Positions 1 to 8,596 are shown, numbered from the stretch's first letter. The stretch is 64,000 nucleotides of DNA from RUG11462 sp045539315 (GCA_045539315.1 JAZQFC010000031.1:1-64000), one strand, 5' to 3'. Translations and numbers: made by a program. The notes: generated by a model from the sequence alone, not told the origin.

Positions 1-207
1 AAAACATTCTTTTATTTTCAAATTACACACTTCATTAGAAATATAAGCAAACAACATAAAAATAACAGAAATAAAGCCATTTCTAACAAAGTTATCTTTT
101 ATAAAAATCAAAGTAAATAAAAACAAACTAATTCCTGAAACAAAAATAAAGTAAAACACAAATTTCAACCATCTGTAAGTAATAATTTTTTCTCTTAATT
201 CATTCAT
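1..207 (-). CDS. Small membrane protein, 3' part cut by window edge
   Basis: An open frame of 69 codons starts at ATG 205-207 and runs off the left edge without a stop. A strong Shine-Dalgarno, AAGGAGGA, lies at 216-223, nine bases ahead of the ATG, which is the main reason to believe the frame. The visible protein starts MNELREKIITYRWLK. It then has two hydrophobic stretches (about residues 15-34 and 40-57), separated by a short polar loop, as in a two-helix membrane protein. It is too short for the usual ORF length cut-off. I do not recognise a family. Confidence 0.6.
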   Translation of the reverse strand, partial: MNELREKIITYRWLKFVFYFIFVSGISLFLFTLIFIKDNFVRNGFISVIFMLFAYISNEVCNLKIKECF

Positions 208-271
208 TTTTTAAATCCTCCTTATCGATTCTGATTACATTTTATCATCAAACATGTACAATAAAAAGGAC

Positions 272-302
272 AAAGCAACTGTTTTTAAAAAACAGTTGCT
301 TT
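272..302 (-). terminator. Rho-independent terminator of efp operon
   Basis: A perfect 10-bp inverted repeat, AAAGCAACTG / CAGTTGCTTT, encloses an 11-nt A/T loop just past the stop of the CD1247-type gene. A U-rich tract follows on the minus strand. It separates the efp pair from the next minus-strand gene. Confidence 0.85.
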
Positions 303-312
303 AATTTTAAAA

Positions 313-690
313 TTATTCTTCATCTTCAGTGACATCTAATCTTAATTCAGCACCACAGTTATCACACTCAATAGTACCATCAAGCATATCAATGCTAACT
401 ATCATAGAATTGTCACATTCAGGACAATTGATTTCATAAAGGTCCTCTTCATCATCTTCGTCTTCATCAATATCAAAAAGATAATCTTCAACCTCTGATA
501 AATCTTCATCAACTGCATCTACTTGGTCACAAATATCAACAACATCTAATTCAAGTTCAGACATAGCCTCTGCCATCTCATCAAGAGTATCAATAATTGC
601 ATTAAGAAGTTTTACAGTTTTATCATTAGTGTCAAGTTCAAGACCAGATGCTAAACCTTTAAGATAAGCTACTTTTTCTGTAACAGTCAT
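313..690 (-). CDS. CD1247 N-terminal-domain protein with C-terminal Zn ribbon
   Basis: This 125-aa acidic protein starts MTVTEKVAYLKGLASGL, which matches my memory of the clostridial CD1247 N-terminal domain family often found next to efp. Residues 1-50 look helical. Residues 55-85 are an Asp/Glu-rich stretch. The C-terminus carries two CxxC pairs (CPEC and CDNC, about residues 89-115), typical of a small zinc ribbon. Its biochemical role is unknown to me. The gene follows efp by two bases and ends at a strong terminator, so it is the last gene of a two-gene operon, hinting at a translation-related role. Confidence 0.8.
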   Translation of the reverse strand: MTVTEKVAYLKGLASGLELDTNDKTVKLLNAIIDTLDEMAEAMSELELDVVDICDQVDAVDEDLSEVEDYLFDIDEDEDDEEDLYEINCPECDNSMIVSIDMLDGTIECDNCGAELRLDVTEDEE

Positions 691-692
691 AA

Positions 693-1250
693 TTATGCTC
701 TCTCCATATACTCGCCAGTACGAGTGTCAATTCTGATTCTATCGCCTTCATTAACAAAAAGTGGAACTCTGATTTCTGCGCCTGTTTCCAAAGTAGCAGG
801 TTTTGTAGCATTAGTTGCTGTATCACCTTTAATGCCAGGCTCTGTAGCAGTAATCTCAAGTTCAACAAATGTAGGTGGTTCAACACCAAATACTTTACCT
901 TTATATGAAAGAATTTTACAAATCATTTCTTCTTTAACAAACTTAAAGTTATCACCTAACTCTGATTCAGATACAGGAATCATATCATAAGTTTCCATAT
1001 CCATAAAGTTATACAAGCCACCATCTGCATAAGAGAATTGCATTTCTTTTCTCTCAACATAAGCAGTTGGATATTTATCAGTTGGGCTGAATGTTTTTTC
1101 AACAACTGAACCTGCAATTACATCTCTGATTTTTGTTCTAACGAAAGCAGCACCTTTACCCGGTTTAACGTGTTGGAATTCAATAATTTGATATACTTTT
1201 CCATCCATCTCAAAAGTTACGCCGTTTCTAAAATCTCCCGCTGTTACCAT
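693..1250 (-). CDS. efp: Elongation factor P
   Basis: EF-P (185 aa) binds stalled ribosomes between the P and E sites and speeds peptide-bond formation at polyproline stretches. The sequence shows the three beta-barrel layout of normal length. The modification loop VKPGKGAAF carries Lys32, the residue modified in Bacillus EF-P. The C-terminal signature is intact (ETGAEIRVPLFVNEGDRIRIDTRTGEY region). An SD GGAGG lies just before the ATG. A sigma-A promoter is visible at 1282-1310. The gene is the first of a two-gene unit with the CD1247-type protein. No epmA, epmB or earP homologue is in the window, as expected for Firmicutes. Confidence 0.98.
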   Translation of the reverse strand: MVTAGDFRNGVTFEMDGKVYQIIEFQHVKPGKGAAFVRTKIRDVIAGSVVEKTFSPTDKYPTAYVERKEMQFSYADGGLYNFMDMETYDMIPVSESELGDNFKFVKEEMICKILSYKGKVFGVEPPTFVELEITATEPGIKGDTATNATKPATLETGAEIRVPLFVNEGDRIRIDTRTGEYMERA

Positions 1251-1281
1251 AAATTTTTAACCTCCAAATGTTATTAAATAT

Positions 1282-1310
1282 ATTTTATACTATATTACAA
1301 TATTTTTCAA
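1282..1310 (-). promoter_or_regulatory. Sigma-A promoter of efp operon
   Basis: Minus-strand -35 TTGAAA (1305-1310) and -10 TAAAAT (1282-1287) are separated by exactly 17 bases. The predicted start of transcription leaves a short leader before the GGAGG of efp. Confidence 0.75.
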
Positions 1311-1320
1311 GTGTTTTTTA

Positions 1321-2178
1321 TTAATCTTTGTAATCTTTATAAACTTTTTTCATAAACAAAGCGTCTTCTGCTTGTGTGCCTGCCGATTCACAAATAAAAC
1401 GAGGCGATAAATTCTTTTTAGCAATAAGTTCAGCCAATGGCTCAAAATCAGGTCCAAAAATTCTATCTTCAAAAGTTAAATGCTTTTTTTCTCCGCCATT
1501 TTCTGTGTATTCAATTTTAGAAAAATGAGAATGAAAACAATTTAATTTATCAAAACCAAGTTTATTTTCAATAGAATCTAAAACCATTTCAAATTGTTGT
1601 TGAGTGCTTACATTGCCAAAAGTTCTTGCATTTAAATGGCCAAAATCAATACAAGGAATAAAACTTTCATCTACCAAACAAAGTTCTAAAACTTCATCTA
1701 GTGTTCCAAGTTGATTAATTTTACCCATAGTTTCAGGACAAATATGAATATGAGATAATCCGTTCTCATCTAGTGTTTTTTTAGCAATTTCTAAAGTGTT
1801 TTTTGCAAGTGCCAACGCTTCTTCTCTAGTAATTTTTGAGCAAGAGCCTGAATGTACAATTATTCTATCTACGCCAAGCATATCAGCGGCTTTTGCACTT
1901 TGTAAAATATAATCTACTGATTTTAATCTCTTATCTTCTTCGACAGACGAAAGAGAAATAAAATATGGAGCATGCAAAGAAGTTATTACACCGTAATTTT
2001 CAGCATTTTTACGATACTCTACTGCATTTTCTTCTGAAACTTTAACTCCTCTGCCGCATTGATATTCATATATATCAAGTCCCATTTTTGAAACATATTC
2101 AGGAGCAGAAATATTTGACTTATAGCCCATTGCTTTAAACGATTCAGAATTTCCTGCAGGTCCAAATAAAGCGCCCAT
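1321..2178 (-). CDS. Endonuclease IV-like TIM-barrel enzyme
   Basis: This 285-aa protein has the AP-endonuclease IV / xylose-isomerase-like TIM-barrel fold. The metal ligand positions of endonuclease IV can be followed: His in HAPYF, His in VHSGS, Glu in CPET, Asp and His in IDFGH, His in CFHSH and Glu in CESAG. The D-x-H pair of the ninth-strand loop is K-x-H here, and the ENTAG motif of classical Nfo is PETMG. It is therefore either a divergent deoxyribonuclease IV or a relative with another substrate. The gene sits one base after the yqeG-like gene and is co-transcribed with it. The fold is sure. Activity on abasic DNA is inference. Confidence 0.75.
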   Translation of the reverse strand: MGALFGPAGNSESFKAMGYKSNISAPEYVSKMGLDIYEYQCGRGVKVSEENAVEYRKNAENYGVITSLHAPYFISLSSVEEDKRLKSVDYILQSAKAADMLGVDRIIVHSGSCSKITREEALALAKNTLEIAKKTLDENGLSHIHICPETMGKINQLGTLDEVLELCLVDESFIPCIDFGHLNARTFGNVSTQQQFEMVLDSIENKLGFDKLNCFHSHFSKIEYTENGGEKKHLTFEDRIFGPDFEPLAELIAKKNLSPRFICESAGTQAEDALFMKKVYKDYKD

Positions 2179-2179
2179 T

Positions 2180-2674
2180 TTAAATTTCTCCTTTATATTT
2201 CTTTTTAAACATTTTTTCTAGTTTTCTTTTGAATTTAAAAGTCCAACCATCTTCCATTTGAATAAAATCTAGCCAAATTGTTTTAACACCTGCCAAATTA
2301 CCGCCTAAAACATCAGTAAAAATTTGGTCGCCAACTAAAGCCACTTCGCTTTTTTTAAAGCCTAATTTTTTAACTGCCTTTGAAATTTTAAATGGCAACG
2401 GTTTCATTGACATATAGAAATAAGGCAAACCTACATTTCCGGCAAAATTTGCTAATCTATGAGGTTTTGCGTTAGATAAAATATGTAAATCAATACCGTT
2501 AGATTGCATTTCTTTAATCCACTCTAACACCCCATCAACAGGAACATCGGTATGAAAGATGCAAAGAGTATTATCAGCATCTAGCAGCAAGGCTTTAATA
2601 TTATTCTTTTTCAAAAAATCAATATCTATTGAAAAAATATTTTTCAAATAGAAATCAGGCTTAAAAATTTTCAT
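2180..2674 (-). CDS. YqeG-family HAD-IIIA phosphatase
   Basis: A 164-aa haloacid dehalogenase-superfamily protein of the YqeG (HAD IIIA) group. The nucleophile motif DADNTL lies near residues 32-37, a Ser/Asn motif II in HILSNA, and the acidic motif IV in LVGDQIFTDVLGG. The family dephosphorylates small phosphorylated metabolites (phosphatidylglycerophosphate in plant and cyanobacterial relatives). The substrate here cannot be read from sequence. The start is ATG with an AAAGGA SD. The gene leads a two-gene unit with the endonuclease IV-like gene. It lies just beyond the rpsU terminator and may rely partly on readthrough, because I see no clear promoter of its own. Confidence 0.85.
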   Translation of the reverse strand: MKIFKPDFYLKNIFSIDIDFLKKNNIKALLLDADNTLCIFHTDVPVDGVLEWIKEMQSNGIDLHILSNAKPHRLANFAGNVGLPYFYMSMKPLPFKISKAVKKLGFKKSEVALVGDQIFTDVLGGNLAGVKTIWLDFIQMEDGWTFKFKRKLEKMFKKKYKGEI

Positions 2675-2699
2675 AAAAATTATCCTTTAATAAATTAAA

Positions 2700-2722
2700 A
2701 ACGGACATATAAAATGTCCGTT
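2700..2722 (-). terminator. Terminator after rpsU
   Basis: The inverted repeat AACGGACA / TGTCCGTT has a 7-nt loop and is followed on the minus strand by TTTTTAATTT. It lies about 60 bases past the rpsU stop. Confidence 0.75.
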
Positions 2723-2783
2723 AATAAATCAAAAAATACAACACAAATACAATTCGGACTGAATATGTATAAAAAGCCCAAAA

Positions 2784-2960
2784 TTATTTGTATTTTCTTT
2801 TACGAGCTGCTTCAGATTTTTTCTTTCTTTTTACTGAAGGTTTCTCATAGTGTTCTCTTTTACGAACTTCTTGAATAACGCCATCTCTAACTGTAGCTCT
2901 TTTAAAACGTCTGAGTGCATTTTCCAATGATTCATTTTCTTTAATACGAACTTGACTCAC
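2784..2960 (-). CDS. rpsU: 30S ribosomal protein S21
   Basis: A 58-aa, highly basic protein that translates as MSQVRIKENESLENALRRFK and ends KKKSEAARKRKYK. This is the S21 family at full length. S21 binds the 30S platform near the anti-Shine-Dalgarno region. The start codon is GTG (2958-2960), preceded by a GGAGGG SD. No in-frame ATG lies near the family N-terminus. The gene has its own promoter (3006-3034) and terminator (2700-2722), so it is monocistronic. It falls below a 60-residue ORF cut-off and is easily missed. Confidence 0.97.
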   Translation of the reverse strand: MSQVRIKENESLENALRRFKRATVRDGVIQEVRKREHYEKPSVKRKKKSEAARKRKYK

Positions 2961-3005
2961 TTTAATCCCTCCCTCCGCCTGTAGCAGGGGTATTTTTACT
3001 TATAT

Positions 3006-3034
3006 AGTATAACATTAATATCTTACATTGTCAA
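3006..3034 (-). promoter_or_regulatory. Sigma-A promoter of rpsU
   Basis: Minus-strand -35 TTGACA (3029-3034) and -10 TATACT (3006-3011) have a 17-base spacer. This is the best consensus match of this type here, fitting a highly expressed ribosomal protein gene. Confidence 0.9.
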
Positions 3035-3043
3035 TATAATTTT

Positions 3044-3964
3044 TTAATCAACTAACAATGCATCAATTAAATCTTTTTTTGGCTCACCATCAGGTGTGTA
3101 AATGCCGAAATTTCTATTAAATTCCCAATATGTCCAAGAATAGCCTAATTTTTCAGCGGTTTGTCTAACGCATTTAGTCCAATTGCAAACTTCGTTCATT
3201 TCATTGAATTTATGATAAGCGCCAAACTCACCAAGATTCATCTCAATATAATTGTTTTTACGTTGAAAATTCTTTGCATGAGCAACAAATCTTGCCATAG
3301 TAAACTCAACATCATCGTCAGTGCCATACCAATGTGCGCCTCTTGAATCTTTCATAGTTGCAGACCAAGGCGCACCTTGATGAGTAAATTCAAATGGATC
3401 ATAAAAATGGAAAGTTGCAATTAGATTATCGTCTTTTGGTATCTTTAAGTTGTCAAGAGCAACAAGACCTGAATAATCAATTCCACAAACCATTACTTTT
3501 CTGGTTGGGTTTGTTTTTCTGATTATTGCCAACGCTTCTTCTTGAACTTCATTCCATTCTTCAGGAGTGGTTTTCCAAGTAGGTTCATTCATAACTTCAA
3601 AGATTAACTTATCAGAATAATCTTTAAAACGTTCCCCTATTTGCTCCCAGATAGCAAATAATTTCTTGCTATATTTTCTTGGCTCATCCATAGCTTCTCT
3701 AAAATGATGAACGTTTAAAACAACTTCTAAACCAAGGCTCAAAAATCTTTGAACTGTTTTCTCAACTTCTGAAAAGAAAATCTCATCAATTTTGAAGCCA
3801 TTTTCATCGTCAGTCCACCAAGACCATTTAACAGGCAAGCGAATATGGTCAAATCCAAGTTTTTCAATTTTCTCATAATACCATTCTTTAACCGGATTTT
3901 CAAAAGGAACACTTTTATCAAAATCTAATTCAAAATGGTCACCAATATTAATTCCGCGTTTCAT
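3044..3964 (-). CDS. Cytoplasmic GH5 glycosidase
   Basis: A 306-aa single-domain glycoside hydrolase family 5 enzyme (retaining beta-glycanase, (beta/alpha)8 barrel). The motifs are in order: IRLPVKW (41-47), NVHH (84-87), the acid/base Glu127 in FEVMNEP, FHFYDP (185-190) and the nucleophile Glu246 in LGEFGAY. There is no signal peptide, transmembrane helix, carbohydrate-binding module or dockerin. It should therefore act in the cytoplasm on imported oligosaccharides such as cello- or manno-oligomers. The ATG is two bases past the leuS stop with no SD in the preceding 20 bases, so translation probably depends on coupling to leuS. Substrate is not determined by sequence. Confidence 0.9.
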   Translation of the reverse strand: MKRGINIGDHFELDFDKSVPFENPVKEWYYEKIEKLGFDHIRLPVKWSWWTDDENGFKIDEIFFSEVEKTVQRFLSLGLEVVLNVHHFREAMDEPRKYSKKLFAIWEQIGERFKDYSDKLIFEVMNEPTWKTTPEEWNEVQEEALAIIRKTNPTRKVMVCGIDYSGLVALDNLKIPKDDNLIATFHFYDPFEFTHQGAPWSATMKDSRGAHWYGTDDDVEFTMARFVAHAKNFQRKNNYIEMNLGEFGAYHKFNEMNEVCNWTKCVRQTAEKLGYSWTYWEFNRNFGIYTPDGEPKKDLIDALLVD

Positions 3965-3966
3965 AA

Positions 3967-6372
3967 TTATCTAACAACTATATTTACAAGTTTGCCTTTA
4001 ACATAAATCTCTTTAACAATAGTTTTATCTTCAATAGCACAAACAACTTTGTCATTCGCTTTTACTTGTTGTAAAACTTCATCTTGACTAGCATCTGCAG
4101 AAATTTCTAATTTTGCTTTAACTTTACCGTTGATTTGAACAACAATTTCTATTGTATCATCTTTGCATTTCTCTTCAGAATAATCAGGCCAAGAGGTTTC
4201 ATTTAACATACCATCGAAACCTGCCATTTCCCAAAGTTCCTCTGTAATATGAGGCGCAAATGGGTTAAGCAAAGTAATAAAAGTTTTTAATTCTGCTTTG
4301 TTAATTGAACCTTTTGAATAAATATCATTTAACAAAGTCATCATAGCAGCAATTGCAGTGTTATATTTTAAAGTTTCAATATCTTCTGAAACCTTTTTAA
4401 TAGTTTTATGGAAAGCAGATTCAAGTTCATTTGAATATTCATCGCCATCAACTAACATTTCAAACAAGTTGAAAGTTCTGTCGATAAATCTCTTACAACC
4501 TTTAACCGCATCTTTAGACCAAGGCGCTGCTTTCTCATAGTCACCCATAAACAACACATAAGTACGAAGAACATCTGCGCCAAATTCATCAACAACATCA
4601 TTAGGGTCAACAACATTGCCTTTTGATTTTGACATTTTATCGCCATCAGGTCCTAAAATCAAGCCTTGAGCAGTTCTTTTTGCATATGGTTCTGGGAATG
4701 GTACTTCTCCCAAATCATACAAGAATTTATACCAGAATCTTGAATAAATCAAGTGACGAGTAACATGTTCCATACCGCCATTATACCAGTCAACAGGCAT
4801 CCAGTATTTCAATTTTTCTTGTGACGCAAATTCTTTGTCATTATTAGGGTCAATATATCTTAAGAAATACCAAGAAGAACCTGCCCATTGTGGCATTGTA
4901 TCAGTTTCTCTTTTAGCATCGCCACCACATTTTGGACATTTGCAATTGACATATGATTCAACTTTTGCTAATGGGCTTTCGCCATCTTGACCAGGTTTAA
5001 ATTCATCAACAACAGGTAGTTTTAAAGGCAACTCTTCATAAGGAACTGCAACCATACCACATTTATCACAATGAACAATAGGAATTGGTTCGCCCCAATA
5101 TCTTTGACGGTTAAACGCCCAGTCTTTCATTTTGTATTGAACGCCTTTTTCGCCTATTCCCTTTTCAGCCAAAAATTCAGCCATTTTTTCGATAGCAACT
5201 GACTTTTCAGTAATTCCATTTAAGAATTCAGAGTTTATCATTTCTCCGCTTTCTGTATATGCTTCAACTGAAATGTCGCCACCTTTGATAACTTCAATAA
5301 TATCAATTCCAAACTTTTTAGCAAAGTCATAATCTCGACCATCATGAGCAGGAACAGCCATAATAGCGCCGGTACCATAACCCATCATTACATAGTCAGA
5401 AATATATATTGGAATTTCTTTATTGTTAACAGGGTTAATTGCAGTAAGTCCTTCAATTTTAACACCTGTTTTATCTTTAACAAGTTGAGTTCTTTCAAAC
5501 TCTGTCTTTTTAGCGCACTCCGTTTTATAATCTTCAAGCGCATCAAAATTAGAGATAATATCTTTATTTTCCTCTATAATTGGATGTTCCGGAGCAATAA
5601 CCATAAATGTTACACCAAAAAGTGTATCAGGTCTTGTAGTATAAACTCTTAATTTCTCATCAAGTTCTTTAACAGTAAAATCTACAAATGCGCCTGTTGA
5701 TTTACCAATCCAATTTTCTTGTTGAAGTCTAACATTTGGAAGATAATCAACTTCTTTTAAACCTTCAAGAAGTTTATCAGCATAATCAGTAATTCTTAAA
5801 TACCAAACATCCTTTGATTTTTGAACGATAGAACTATGACAAATATCACACTTACCGCCTTGTGAATCTTCGTTTGAAAGAACAACTTTGCAAGATGGAC
5901 AATAGTTAATCAAAGTCTTATCTCTAAAAGCAAGACCTTTTTCAAACATTTTAAGGAAAATCCATTGAGTCCACTTATAATAATTCTCATCAGTTGTATC
6001 AATGGTTTTTGACCAGTCAAAAGAAAAGCCTACTCTTTTTAATTGATTAGTAAAGTTTTCAATATTTTTATCTGTTACAACTCTTGGATGAATACCAGTT
6101 TTAATAGCATAGTTTTCAGTTGGCAAACCATATGCATCAAAACCGAGTGGAAAAAGAACATTATATCCTTGTAATCTTCTTTTTCTTGATAAAACTTCAA
6201 GACCGGAATATGCTTTGATATGACCTACGTGCATACCTGCTCCTGATGGATATGGAAATTCAACTAAACTATAAAATTTAGGCAATGTATAATCTTCTTT
6301 TGCTTCAAAAGTTTTGTTATCTTCCCAAATTTTCTGCCATTTTGCTTCGCTTTTTTTAAAATCGTATTTCAA
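3967..6372 (-). CDS. leuS: Leucyl-tRNA synthetase
   Basis: LeuRS (801 aa, normal bacterial length) charges tRNA-Leu. The class I signatures are HVGH (48-51) in the Rossmann core and KMSKS (579-583). The CP1 editing domain lies between, about 225-420, with the TTRPDT and GTGAIMAVPAHDGRD motifs. Two cysteine clusters (C158..C178 and C435..C482) look like zinc sites. The anticodon-binding and C-terminal domains follow. The gene comes 13 bases after rsfS and is followed, two bases on, by the GH5 gene. It is near the end of the long operon starting at trmH. No T-box leader can exist here because rsfS abuts it. Confidence 0.98.
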   Translation of the reverse strand: MKYDFKKSEAKWQKIWEDNKTFEAKEDYTLPKFYSLVEFPYPSGAGMHVGHIKAYSGLEVLSRKRRLQGYNVLFPLGFDAYGLPTENYAIKTGIHPRVVTDKNIENFTNQLKRVGFSFDWSKTIDTTDENYYKWTQWIFLKMFEKGLAFRDKTLINYCPSCKVVLSNEDSQGGKCDICHSSIVQKSKDVWYLRITDYADKLLEGLKEVDYLPNVRLQQENWIGKSTGAFVDFTVKELDEKLRVYTTRPDTLFGVTFMVIAPEHPIIEENKDIISNFDALEDYKTECAKKTEFERTQLVKDKTGVKIEGLTAINPVNNKEIPIYISDYVMMGYGTGAIMAVPAHDGRDYDFAKKFGIDIIEVIKGGDISVEAYTESGEMINSEFLNGITEKSVAIEKMAEFLAEKGIGEKGVQYKMKDWAFNRQRYWGEPIPIVHCDKCGMVAVPYEELPLKLPVVDEFKPGQDGESPLAKVESYVNCKCPKCGGDAKRETDTMPQWAGSSWYFLRYIDPNNDKEFASQEKLKYWMPVDWYNGGMEHVTRHLIYSRFWYKFLYDLGEVPFPEPYAKRTAQGLILGPDGDKMSKSKGNVVDPNDVVDEFGADVLRTYVLFMGDYEKAAPWSKDAVKGCKRFIDRTFNLFEMLVDGDEYSNELESAFHKTIKKVSEDIETLKYNTAIAAMMTLLNDIYSKGSINKAELKTFITLLNPFAPHITEELWEMAGFDGMLNETSWPDYSEEKCKDDTIEIVVQINGKVKAKLEISADASQDEVLQQVKANDKVVCAIEDKTIVKEIYVKGKLVNIVVR

Positions 6373-6385
6373 CCTTAAGACTCCT

Positions 6386-6739
6386 TTATTCGCTAATTAT
6401 ATCTGAAACATCAATTTCTTCACCGTCTTGCCAAATTTTTTCAAGAGAATAAAATTCTCTTTCTTTACTGCCAAGAACGTGAATAACAACATCGCCATAG
6501 TCAAGCAAAATCCAACCACTTGCTTTTCCTTCGATGTGTCCAGGCTCGATTCCTTTTTCACTCATTTTTTCATCAACAACATCTGCAAGTGCTCTCACTT
6601 GAGTTGATGAAGTACCATTTGCAAAAATGAAATAGTCGCCAAGTATTGTAAGGTCATCAATTTTAATAACCTTAATATCTGTTGCTTTTTTACTATCTAA
6701 TGCTTTTACAGCAATAGTTACTTTTTCAAATGTATCCAT
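6386..6739 (-). CDS. rsfS: Ribosomal silencing factor RsfS
   Basis: A 117-aa RsfS/YbeB/iojap protein. The family binds L14 (uL14) on the 50S subunit and blocks subunit joining, slowing translation in starvation. Visible family features are the DYFIFANGTSSTQVRALAD segment and the SGWILLDYGDVVIHVLGSKEREFYSLEKIWQD C-terminal region. Length is normal. It is flanked by the LCP gene and leuS, each 13 bases away, as in many Oscillospiraceae. Confidence 0.96.
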   Translation of the reverse strand: MDTFEKVTIAVKALDSKKATDIKVIKIDDLTILGDYFIFANGTSSTQVRALADVVDEKMSEKGIEPGHIEGKASGWILLDYGDVVIHVLGSKEREFYSLEKIWQDGEEIDVSDIISE

Positions 6740-6752
6740 TTAATCTCCTTAT

Positions 6753-8009
6753 TTATTGAGCGACACTTGATGGTGCAGTAGTCGCTTCATTATCAAAATC
6801 TTGCAATGAACCTTGTTGAAGCATACCATCATAAGAAGTATCGTAATATGCACCAACATCGGAATAATCAACAATTGATAAATCGTTTGTTGTAAGAGCA
6901 ATTTCATCATATGGTCTAAAATATTGGTTCAACATATTAACGGTATCTTGTTTATGGCAAACCCAATATGAAAGTCCGTTAATAGTAGCAGTTTGACCAG
7001 GTAAAGTCATAATATTAACTTTATCAAGTTTCAACTTATTAACTTTTTCTGCATAACCGAGTGCGTAACCTACCGATAAATCAGTAGAAACATCATTCAT
7101 ACAGTTAGTAACAATATTATAAATTTCCGAGAAAGAAACATTAGTTAATTGTTTTAACAATGCAGAGTAAATAGAGCGCTGATTTTTAAGTCGTCCCATA
7201 TCACTTCCGCCATCTGTGTTTTTACGGTTTCTGATAAGAGCAGTAGCCCATTGACCATCAAGATGAACTTTTCCTTTAGGGAAGAATTTCTTTACTTGTG
7301 GTTTTCTAGAGTCATCAACAAGATAAAAATCTCTATCAAGTTTAATATCAAGACCACCCATAGCATCAATTACTTTTTCTGTACCACGAACAGTAATTGT
7401 AGCATAGTTATCAATAGGAATTCCAAATTTAGAGTTAATGCATCTTATTAATGCCTTGATTTTTGACTCGCCTTCACGAGGGTTGCCGAAAACTGCATTG
7501 ATTTTTCCACTTGGAACATCGCCAACAAAAGTATCTCTAGGAATTTGCAAGATATTAGCCTCATTATTAGCCAAATCATAACAAACAACCATAATAATAT
7601 CGGTTAAATTCTCTGATAAGTCAACACCACAAACCAAAAAATAAGCAACATTGGCATTAGGAGAAACAATAATGTCTTCAAAATTACCTGTTTCTTTATT
7701 TTCAATGTCTTTATCTTTAAACATTCTTGATTCAAGCATTGCAGTAGCAGTAAAGGTAATTGTTGAAAAAACTAATAAAATTGAAAGCAAAACATTAGTA
7801 AAAATCAAAGTTGTTTTTGATTTTTTATTTTTTGCCTTATTACCCATTGAAGATAAATCAAATGACTTGTCTTTTGAATGAGAATATATTTCATTATTAG
7901 ATTCGCTACTTCTACGTAATTCAACATCATTTCTATTTTTGTAAGAAGATGAACGATTTCTTCTGTTTGGTTTTTTTCTCAATTCAGAAGATGACTTTTT
8001 GTATGCCAT
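6753..8009 (-). CDS. LytR-CpsA-Psr family cell-wall glycopolymer ligase
   Basis: A 418-aa membrane protein. A basic cytoplasmic N-terminus (1-65, rich in Arg/Lys/Ser) is followed by one transmembrane helix (about 67-92) and an extracellular LCP domain (about 120-355). LCP hallmarks are present: GVD...TDIIMVVCYD, the IPRDT loop, and the GGSDMGRLKNQ stretch after an IRNRKN arginine pair. These bind the polyprenyl pyrophosphate head group. LCP enzymes move teichoic acids or capsular glycans from undecaprenyl carriers to peptidoglycan. The Thr/Ser/Ala tail is disordered. The gene lies four bases after yqeK, in the yqeK-LCP-rsfS order. Confidence 0.92.
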   Translation of the reverse strand: MAYKKSSSELRKKPNRRNRSSSYKNRNDVELRRSSESNNEIYSHSKDKSFDLSSMGNKAKNKKSKTTLIFTNVLLSILLVFSTITFTATAMLESRMFKDKDIENKETGNFEDIIVSPNANVAYFLVCGVDLSENLTDIIMVVCYDLANNEANILQIPRDTFVGDVPSGKINAVFGNPREGESKIKALIRCINSKFGIPIDNYATITVRGTEKVIDAMGGLDIKLDRDFYLVDDSRKPQVKKFFPKGKVHLDGQWATALIRNRKNTDGGSDMGRLKNQRSIYSALLKQLTNVSFSEIYNIVTNCMNDVSTDLSVGYALGYAEKVNKLKLDKVNIMTLPGQTATINGLSYWVCHKQDTVNMLNQYFRPYDEIALTTNDLSIVDYSDVGAYYDTSYDGMLQQGSLQDFDNEATTAPSSVAQ

Positions 8010-8013
8010 ATAT

Positions 8014-8586
8014 TTACTCCTTTATAGTGTCAGTTAATGCTAAACTGTTATAAGCATTAATTGTATCAATATGAATCGGCGCATTTTTTGAAGTTAAATT
8101 ATCAATAGATGATTTCAGTGCTTCAAAAACTGCCAAATCCAAGTTTTTTTCACTTATAATGCGCAACTTATCAACACCATCAAACGCTCGGTCATCAGAA
8201 ATGATATCGGCTAAAAAAACAATTTTTTCAAGCATTGTCATATCACTTCTACCGGTTGTGTGATATCTTACCGCATTGATAATTTCTTCGTCACAAATTC
8301 CATACTTTTCTTGAATTAGCACTGAACCTGCAATTGAATGCCATAGCAATTCAACTTCCATTTGCACATTATCTAATATTATACCAAATCTATTGAACAT
8401 TTGCAACATATTTTCTTTTGTTTCATTCTTGCAAATATCGTGAATTAAACCACAAAAATAAGCCTTTTGCTCATCGCAACCATATTTCTTTGCAAGATAC
8501 AAACATTTATCAGCAACATTAATGCTATGATTAAATCTATGCTCATTAAGATTTTCTTTCAAATAATCAATATAAACAGAATACAT
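8014..8586 (-). CDS. yqeK: YqeK-type HD-domain Ap4A hydrolase
   Basis: A 190-aa HD-superfamily phosphohydrolase. Metal ligands are visible as HSINVA near residue 20, HD in GLIHDICKNE, HSIAG, and the distal HTTG with ADIISDDR. YqeK members cleave diadenosine tetraphosphate symmetrically to two ADP. The gene follows nadD by ten bases, and nadD-yqeK adjacency is the standard Firmicutes arrangement. Length is normal. The biochemical assignment comes from the family, not from this sequence alone. Confidence 0.93.
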   Translation of the reverse strand: MYSVYIDYLKENLNEHRFNHSINVADKCLYLAKKYGCDEQKAYFCGLIHDICKNETKENMLQMFNRFGIILDNVQMEVELLWHSIAGSVLIQEKYGICDEEIINAVRYHTTGRSDMTMLEKIVFLADIISDDRAFDGVDKLRIISEKNLDLAVFEALKSSIDNLTSKNAPIHIDTINAYNSLALTDTIKE

Positions 8587-8596
8587 AAAATTACCT

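Noticed and set aside
5344..5652. Plus-strand open frame inside leuS
   Set aside because: No SD, no recognisable protein, and it lies wholly antisense to a conserved domain. Other opposite-strand frames in smc, topA, nifJ and the giant gene were left out for the same reason.
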